A DNA stretch of 19,034 nt. Origin: Serpentinimonas sp. Lineage in GTDB: Bacteria; Pseudomonadota; Gammaproteobacteria; Burkholderiales; Burkholderiaceae_C. Position 1 is the first letter of the stretch, and every line of letters starts with the position of its first letter. A program made the translations under genes and the position numbers. Of this stretch, positions 14,810 through 19,034 are shown piece after piece. Below the pieces are notes generated by a model. The model did no database searches. It saw only the letters and a program-made list of their open reading frames with translations, and had not been told where the DNA came from. The stretch is taken from positions 1 to 19,034 of the forward strand of contig JALOSG010000019.1 of the NCBI GenBank assembly GCA_025458665.1. The letters run 5' to 3'.

Positions 14810-15681
14810 GTACTGCCCATTTCAGCGCCGATTGGCTGCAGCAGCGCGAGCCCTTTGACGCGGCCGCCCGATCCAGTGCCGCGGGGCCGCTGCACCTGGA
14901 TGCCTTTGTGGAAGCTGTGCGGCCAGAGCCAGGGCGGCCGTGGCGTGTGGTGGACCTGGCCTGTGGCATGGGGGCCAACCTGCGCTGGCTGGCGCCACGC
15001 CTCGGTGGAGAGCAGCAGTGGCTGGTGGTGGACCACGACGCCGATCTCCTGCGCCGCTGGCCGGCACATTTTCAGCAGCCCACGCGGGCACTCGAGCGGC
15101 CCTTGCGCTGGACCGCAGTGGGTTGCGACGTATCCGTGGTGCGGCAGCAGACCGACCTCATGACGGGCCTGGAGGCCTTGCCCTGGGCCGCTGCCGATGT
15201 AGTCACGGCCTCGGCGCTGCTCGACCTGGTCGGGCTGCCGTGGCTGCAGCGCCTGGCTGGCGCGGCCGCACAGCACCGGACCCCGCTGCTCATGGCGCTC
15301 AACGTGGACGGCCGGCACATATGGAGTCTGCAGGATCCCGCCGATGCCAAGGTGGGCCGCCTGTTTGCCCGCCACCAGGCGCGCGACAAGGGCATGGGTC
15401 GGGCCCTGGGGGCCGCTGCCATCCCGGCGCTGCAAAGCACGCTGCAGGCACTGGGCTATCGGGTGCATACCGCCGTCAGCGACTGGTATCTGGACGGTCG
15501 CACAGACCCTGGGGCGCTGCAATTGCAGCGCGCGCTGATTGCTGGCATGGCCAGTGCGGCCATGGAACAGGACCGCCGTTGCATCGACCAGGTGATGGGC
15601 TGGCGCAAGCGCCGGTGGGCGCTGGCGGACCAGACCGTCCTGCGCGTGGGCCATCTCGACCTTTGCGCGCTGCCCTCCTAA
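14806..15681 (+). CDS. Class I SAM-dependent methyltransferase of the pterin-like operon
   Basis: A 291-residue protein with a Rossmann SAM motif VVDLACGMGANLRWLAPRL at 48-66 and the second-strand acidic pair VVDHD (~74-78). Then come DVVTASALLDLVGLPWL and LLMALNVDGRH, which resemble motifs II-III. It lacks the typical sequence of rRNA or UbiE methyltransferases, so a small-molecule substrate is likely. It starts with ATG 14806 overlapping the glycosyltransferase stop (ATGA), and its TAA stop (15679-15681) is interleaved with the stop of the convergent RibD-C reductase. The frame is open far upstream (from 13330), but that part is out of register with the real genes. Whether it methylates the pterin ring, the side chain or the sugar is not visible. 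Confidence 0.85.
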   Translation: MSTAHFSADWLQQREPFDAAARSSAAGPLHLDAFVEAVRPEPGRPWRVVDLACGMGANLRWLAPRLGGEQQWLVVDHDADLLRRWPAHFQQPTRALERPLRWTAVGCDVSVVRQQTDLMTGLEALPWAAADVVTASALLDLVGLPWLQRLAGAAAQHRTPLLMALNVDGRHIWSLQDPADAKVGRLFARHQARDKGMGRALGAAAIPALQSTLQALGYRVHTAVSDWYLDGRTDPGALQLQRALIAGMASAAMEQDRRCIDQVMGWRKRRWALADQTVLRVGHLDLCALPS

Positions 15682-16640
15682 GCCGCAGGGGAGCGCAGGT
15701 CCATGTCCCACAGCATATCGGGGCCCATGGGCACCGTGTGCGTGAGAGGGCGCAGGCAGTCCGCCATCACTTCGCTGGCGGGTGCCTGCAGGCCTCTTCG
15801 CCCTCGCCCGATCCACACCGGTGCCACTGCCAGGTGCAGGCGGTCCAGCGCATCGGCGCCAAAAAACCTCGATACGGTGATGCCGCCACCTTCCACAAAC
15901 AGCAGCCTCAAGCCCCGCTCGGCCAGGGCTTGAATCGCCAGCTCGGGCCGGTAGCGCATCTCGGAGCCGGGCACCAGCCAGTTGTCTATGGCCAGCACCT
16001 CGCAACCGGGCGCAGCCCTCTCCGTGGGCCTGGGCAGCGCTGGACCCAGTCGGCTGCGGGCCAGCGCGGCGTGCCGGGCGTCGCATAGCCAGAGTGTGGG
16101 GGCCTGTCCGTCGAGGAAGACGCGCGCCTGTCCATCCAGCCGTGCTTCGGGGTCCAGCACCACGCGTACCGGGTGTGGCCCGGGCACCCGCCGCGTGGTG
16201 AGCTGAGGGTTGTCCACAGCGACCGTACCCGCACCCACCAGCACCGCGTCGCACAGCGCGCGCAGCCGGTGCAGGTGCAGCAGACAGTGCTCCCCATTGA
16301 CGAAGAAGGAGTCGCCGGTACTGGTGGCAATGAAGCCGTCCAGGCTTTGGCCCAGTTGCGCTACCACCCAGGCCCTGGCCTCGCCTTCCTGGCGCTGCCT
16401 GAACCGGGCATCCAGCAAAGGTTTGTACAGGCTGAACAGCGCGGCGGCACCAGCGCTCACTCCCTGTGCCAGCCGCCAGCCCGTGGCGCCATCATGAATG
16501 AACCCGCTGGCCGCGCCATGGGTTCGCAGTTCAATCAGGCGCTCCCACAGCCCTGGCCAGTCGGCCGGCAAGTCCGGGGCCAGGGGAGTATTGCGGTCTG
16601 GAGCGGCCGGTGCAACGCGGCGCGGCGTAGGGTCCAACAT
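15678..16640 (-). CDS. RibD C-terminal-type reductase (DHFR-like fold) with unusual N-terminal extension
   Basis: A 320-residue protein. Residues ~90-312 match the RibD-C reductase domain: AQLGQSLDGFIA (94-105), VGAGTVAVDNPQLTTR (~136-152), VRVVLDP and LLFVEGGGITVSRFF. In riboflavin synthesis this domain reduces a ribosylaminopyrimidine with NADPH, and it is structurally related to dihydrofolate reductase. No deaminase domain is present. Instead, residues 1-88 are an extension without a known motif that I recognise. Next to folE2 and a PTPS homologue, a dihydropterin or pyrimidine reductase role is a reasonable inference. The frame is open back to 16898, but the stretch before ATG 16640 is Cys/Gly/Arg-rich and looks non-coding. 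It may be co-transcribed with the membrane protein gene 121 bp upstream. Its stop overlaps that of the convergent methyltransferase. Confidence 0.82.
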   Translation of the reverse strand: MLDPTPRRVAPAAPDRNTPLAPDLPADWPGLWERLIELRTHGAASGFIHDGATGWRLAQGVSAGAAALFSLYKPLLDARFRQRQEGEARAWVVAQLGQSLDGFIATSTGDSFFVNGEHCLLHLHRLRALCDAVLVGAGTVAVDNPQLTTRRVPGPHPVRVVLDPEARLDGQARVFLDGQAPTLWLCDARHAALARSRLGPALPRPTERAAPGCEVLAIDNWLVPGSEMRYRPELAIQALAERGLRLLFVEGGGITVSRFFGADALDRLHLAVAPVWIGRGRRGLQAPASEVMADCLRPLTHTVPMGPDMLWDMDLRSPAA

Positions 16641-16686
16641 GGCTACATCTTCGCACCACCCGCCGGTGCCTGCAGGGCCACCGCCG

Positions 16687-16713
16687 CAAGACCCGCAAGA
16701 CCGGCAAGACCCC
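16687..16713 (+). repeat. Three tandem 9-bp units between the RibD-C gene and the membrane protein gene
   Basis: CAAGACCCG, CAAGACCGG and CAAGACCCC occur head to tail with one-base differences, within the 121-bp gap 16641-16761. The gap otherwise holds no recognisable terminator or gene. The repeat sits upstream of the RibD-C start on the minus strand and may simply be slippage. Confidence 0.7.
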
Positions 16714-16761
16714 ATACAACCGCGGCATGGCAGCGTACCGCGCCGCTGCCGGGTGTGCCCC

Positions 16762-17319
16762 TTACTTCCAGGACGGCGTGTAGTAGGGGTCGTCGCCCTC
16801 GGGGCCGCCGGGGCTCGCGGCAGGAAGCAAGGCCAGGCACACGGCCAGTCCTGCCGCAAACAGCGCCAAGGGTAGCCAGCCCGCCCAGGAGCCCACACGG
16901 TAACGCCACGCCTGCCACGCTGCGGCCATACTCACGCTGGCCAGCATGGCGCCCAGTTGCGCCAGCAGCAAGGACCCGCCGAATGCGCCCCAGGCGGCCA
17001 GCCCACCGCCAGCCGCGAGCATGAGCAGTGCGGCCCACAGGCCTTGTCGCCCTGCCCACGGGTGGGTACCGGGCACCCTCAAGGTCAACGCCAGCAACGC
17101 CGCAGCGGTTCCACCCAGCGCGAGCCACGGCAGTACCTGAACCCGTGACGCAGCCGGCCAGTCGAACCCAGGCCACGCTGCCAGTGCCAGCAGGAGCGCC
17201 ACAGCGGGCGCCAGCGCCGCCCAGCGCGCCCCCGCCGAGCGCAAGCCCAGGGCCAGGCCCAGACCCAGCAAGAGTGGCAAAAACAGACTCTGGAAAGCGG
17301 GGTGGTGCAGCAATGTCAT
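16762..17319 (-). CDS. Hypothetical polytopic membrane protein of the pterin-like cluster
   Basis: A 185-residue hydrophobic protein with about six predicted spans (for example LFLPLLLGLGLALGLR, LAPAVALLLALAA, LPWLALGGTAAALLAL, LWAALLMLAAGGGLAAW, and LPLALFAAGLAVCLALL near the C-terminus) and a polar tail ending DDPYYTPSWK. I do not recognise the family. It is transcribed toward the RibD-C gene and divergently from folE2, so it probably belongs to the cluster; a transporter or membrane anchor for the pathway product is possible but unsupported. I chose ATG 17319 because the 18 codons from the alternative ATG at 17373 have poor GC3 and no hydrophobic segment; the upstream ATG does have AGGA about 11 bases away, so the longer form cannot be excluded. 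Confidence 0.65.
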   Translation of the reverse strand: MTLLHHPAFQSLFLPLLLGLGLALGLRSAGARWAALAPAVALLLALAAWPGFDWPAASRVQVLPWLALGGTAAALLALTLRVPGTHPWAGRQGLWAALLMLAAGGGLAAWGAFGGSLLLAQLGAMLASVSMAAAWQAWRYRVGSWAGWLPLALFAAGLAVCLALLPAASPGGPEGDDPYYTPSWK

Positions 17320-17543
17320 GGTGTCGGCCCGAGTGCCTTGGGAACCCCGAATGGGATACAGACGGAGCTTCATTATTCAACTGTTCCTGTCGTGACATCT
17401 ACACCCCACGGCCAGCATGAGGTATCCACCCCTCGGTACACTGGTTTGTCGAGTGTGGTGGGGTAGAGCCTCAGGCCACGCAGTCAGACCCTCACACAGC
17501 CCCGCCCGCTCCGCCGGGTGCCCTGTGTCAAGTTGGAGATGCT

Positions 17544-18455
17544 ATGAACGCTGCTTTGCCCGATGTGGCGCTTGCCGAGTCCTCGGCCATCCTTGCGGCG
17601 CTGGACGAGGTGGGTATGGCCGGTATTGACCTGCCACTCAGGCTCGATGGCCCCAACGGCCCCGAGGTGGTGCGCGCGCGCGCCGAGATCGGGGTCGACC
17701 TTCCTGTGCCGGACATCAAAGGCATCCACATGTCGCGCCTACACCGTCTGCTGGGCGAGTTCGCAGCCAGCCAGAGTCTGCAGCCGGCGGCATTGGGCAG
17801 CCTGTTGCAAGCCTGCCTGGCCAGCCATGAGGGCTGCGGGTCTCAGCGTGCGCGCCTGTCGCTGGATTTTGAATGGCTGCTGTATCGCCCAGCCCTGATG
17901 ACGCCAGGCCTGGGTGTCTGGAAGGCCTATCCGGTCAGGGTGGAAGCCCATTGGGAGGCCGGACGGTTCTGGGTTGATGCGTGGGTCACGGTGGTCTATT
18001 CGTCCACCTGCCCCTGCTCGGCCGCGCTGTCGCGCCAGCTGGTGGAGCAGGCCTTCAGCGCGCAGTTCGGTTCATCTGCCACCGTGTCCGTTCAGGCCGC
18101 TGCCGACTGGCTGCGCGACCATGCCACGCTGGCCACACCACACAGCCAGCGCAGTGAAGCATTGCTGGGGGTGCGCTACACCGAGGGCGATGGCCCGTTC
18201 GCGTTGGGTGACCTCATCGACCTGGCCGAGGAAGCGCTGGGCACGCCGGTGCAAACTGCGGTCAAGCGGGCCGACGAGCAGGAGTTCGCCCGGCTCAATG
18301 GCCAGAACCTCATGTACGTGGAAGACGCGGCACGCCGCCTTCACCAGGCCATGGCCACGCGGTTTGCGGTGCATCAGGTTCGGGTCATTCACCGCGAAAG
18401 CCTGCATGCGCACGACGCGGTGGCCCAGGTCTCGCAGGGCTGGGCACAACGCTAG
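17544..18455 (+). CDS. folE2: GTP cyclohydrolase IB (FolE2)
   Basis: A 303-residue enzyme of COG1469 that converts GTP to 7,8-dihydroneopterin triphosphate, the entry step of pterin and folate synthesis, in the cytoplasm. The metal-binding SSTCPCSAALSRQ (C156, C158), the TPHSQRS segment (H200) and the late VKRADEQEFARLNGQNLMY motif match this non-canonical family, which does not need zinc like FolE and is often induced when zinc is scarce. No Zur box was seen in the 170-bp upstream gap. A clear GGAG (17535-17538) lies five bases before the ATG. It is divergent from the membrane protein/RibD-C pair. Being beside a PTPS homologue rather than folate genes suggests it feeds a special pterin pathway. 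A weak hairpin follows the stop. Confidence 0.95.
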   Translation: MNAALPDVALAESSAILAALDEVGMAGIDLPLRLDGPNGPEVVRARAEIGVDLPVPDIKGIHMSRLHRLLGEFAASQSLQPAALGSLLQACLASHEGCGSQRARLSLDFEWLLYRPALMTPGLGVWKAYPVRVEAHWEAGRFWVDAWVTVVYSSTCPCSAALSRQLVEQAFSAQFGSSATVSVQAAADWLRDHATLATPHSQRSEALLGVRYTEGDGPFALGDLIDLAEEALGTPVQTAVKRADEQEFARLNGQNLMYVEDAARRLHQAMATRFAVHQVRVIHRESLHAHDAVAQVSQGWAQR

Positions 18456-18458
18456 GCG

Positions 18459-18491
18459 TGGCGCCGCACCCCTGGCGGGGTGGGTGCGCCA
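18459..18491 (+). terminator. GC-rich hairpin after folE2, possible terminator without T-tract
   Basis: TGGCGC with a downstream GCACCCC on the left and GGGGTGGGTGCGCCA on the right can fold into a stem with small bulges, four bases after the folE2 stop. No run of T follows, so intrinsic termination is doubtful. Confidence 0.35.
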
Positions 18492-18552
18492 ACTTCCTAC
18501 AATGGGGGCTTTTGTGTGCCGATCGGCCGCATACCCGGAGAGCCCCCCGCAC

Positions 18553-19034
18553 ATGCAGATTCAACCCTCCATCTTCAAGGCTTACGACATCCGTGGCGTG
18601 GTGCCCACCGCGCTGAATGCCGACGTGGCGCGTGCCCTGGGCCGCGCATTCGGCGCCCAGGCGCTGGCGCTGGGCGAGCAGACCGTAGCCGTGGGCCGCG
18701 ATGGCCGCCTGAGCAGCCCCATGCTGGCCGAAGCCCTGATCGATGGACTCTCTGCCGCGGGTGTGAAGGTGATCGATGTGGGCATGGTCACCACGCCCAT
18801 GCTGTACTTTGCCGCGCACACGTTGTGCCGCAGCGGCATTCAAATCACGGGCAGCCACAACCCCAAGGACTACAACGGCTTCAAGATGGTGCTGGCTGGC
18901 CGCGCCATTTATGGCGACGACATCCAGGCCCTGCGCCGCACCATGGAAGGCTACGACGCAGCCACCCTGGGCCAACCCGCGCCCGGTGTGGCACGCGGCG
19001 CGGTGCAGCCAGTGAACGTGCTGGCCGATTACAC
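18553..19034 (+). CDS. algC: Phosphomannomutase/phosphoglucomutase, N-terminal part (3' end outside window)
   Basis: The first 160 residues of an alpha-D-phosphohexomutase of the AlgC type, which interconverts hexose 6-phosphate and 1-phosphate to supply nucleotide sugars for polysaccharides. Visible motifs are SIFKAYDIRGVV at the N-terminus, VAVGRDGRLSSP, DVGMVTTPMLYFAAH and the phosphoserine loop TGSHNPKDYNGFKMV, with the catalytic Ser in SHNP. GGAGAG lies about ten bases before the ATG at 18553. A TACAAT at 18498-18503 is a possible -10 for its own promoter, with no good -35. The gene runs off the window and may be an ordinary housekeeping neighbour; a link to the glycosyltransferase by sugar supply is possible but not needed. 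Confidence 0.9.
   Translation, partial: MQIQPSIFKAYDIRGVVPTALNADVARALGRAFGAQALALGEQTVAVGRDGRLSSPMLAEALIDGLSAAGVKVIDVGMVTTPMLYFAAHTLCRSGIQITGSHNPKDYNGFKMVLAGRAIYGDDIQALRRTMEGYDAATLGQPAPGVARGAVQPVNVLADY

Noticed and set aside
16643..16735. Hydrophobic stretch (AVVWGLAGLAGLAAVAL) on the minus strand just before the RibD-C gene
   Set aside because: No ATG, GTG or TTG is available in that frame near it, and it is created by the 9-bp tandem repeat; not a credible small membrane peptide or a frameshifted tail of the membrane protein.
17374..17543. Zur box or riboswitch upstream of folE2
   Set aside because: No AT-rich Zur-like palindrome and no recognisable conserved aptamer core was found in the 170-bp gap; only an imperfect, widely spaced repeat of CTAC/CCCCAC with GTGGGGTAG.

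Overview
The window is a GC-rich, densely packed bacterial chromosome segment, most likely from the Burkholderiales and probably the Comamonadaceae. I base this on protein style, the gltX/tRNA-Ala(GGC)/tRNA-Glu/tRNA-Asp arrangement, NhaR-type and DAB proteins, and high GC3; no 16S is present. Almost every base lies in a gene or a short intergenic gap, and no gap exceeds 300 bp. I see no insertion sequence, phage gene or CRISPR array.

Layout. (1) 1-950: 3' end of gltX, then tRNA-Ala(GGC), tRNA-Glu(TTC) and tRNA-Asp(GTC), closed by a strong terminator. (2) 964-2016 (-): a GAF-like/GGDEF diguanylate cyclase with intact active and inhibitory sites. (3) 2270-7470: a LysR/NhaR-like regulator divergent from dabB-dabA, a two-part energy-coupled inorganic carbon (bicarbonate/CO2) accumulation system. 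The regulator-dabB gap carries a concentric palindrome that looks like the operator. (4) 7467-9043: a zinc-ribbon SAM methyltransferase (-) and an FkbM methyltransferase (+). (5) 9062-12171 (-): three genes for a membrane-anchored sulfatase/phosphotransferase-type enzyme, a secreted YceI protein and a CDP-alcohol phosphatidyltransferase. (6) 12251-15681 (+): a tightly coupled operon of an MDR-type dehydrogenase, a QueD/PTPS homologue, a GT4-like glycosyltransferase and a SAM methyltransferase. (7) 15678-17319 (-): a RibD-C reductase and a small polytopic membrane protein. (8) 17544-18455 (+): GTP cyclohydrolase IB (folE2). (9) 18553-end: start of a phosphomannomutase/phosphoglucomutase.

The most interesting unit is blocks 5-8. 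GTP cyclohydrolase, a PTPS-fold protein, a DHFR-like-fold (RibD-C) reductase, a dehydrogenase, a glycosyltransferase and a methyltransferase together resemble a pathway for an unusual, possibly glycosylated and methylated, reduced pterin. The PTPS homologue lacks the catalytic Cys, the catalytic Asp-His pair and one of three zinc-ligand histidines of classical QueD/PTPS, so it is unlikely to make a standard biopterin or queuosine precursor. The neighbouring CDP-alcohol phosphatidyltransferase, YceI and sulfatase genes hint at a lipid or envelope connection. I know of no characterised pathway with this gene set; the product is inferred, not shown.
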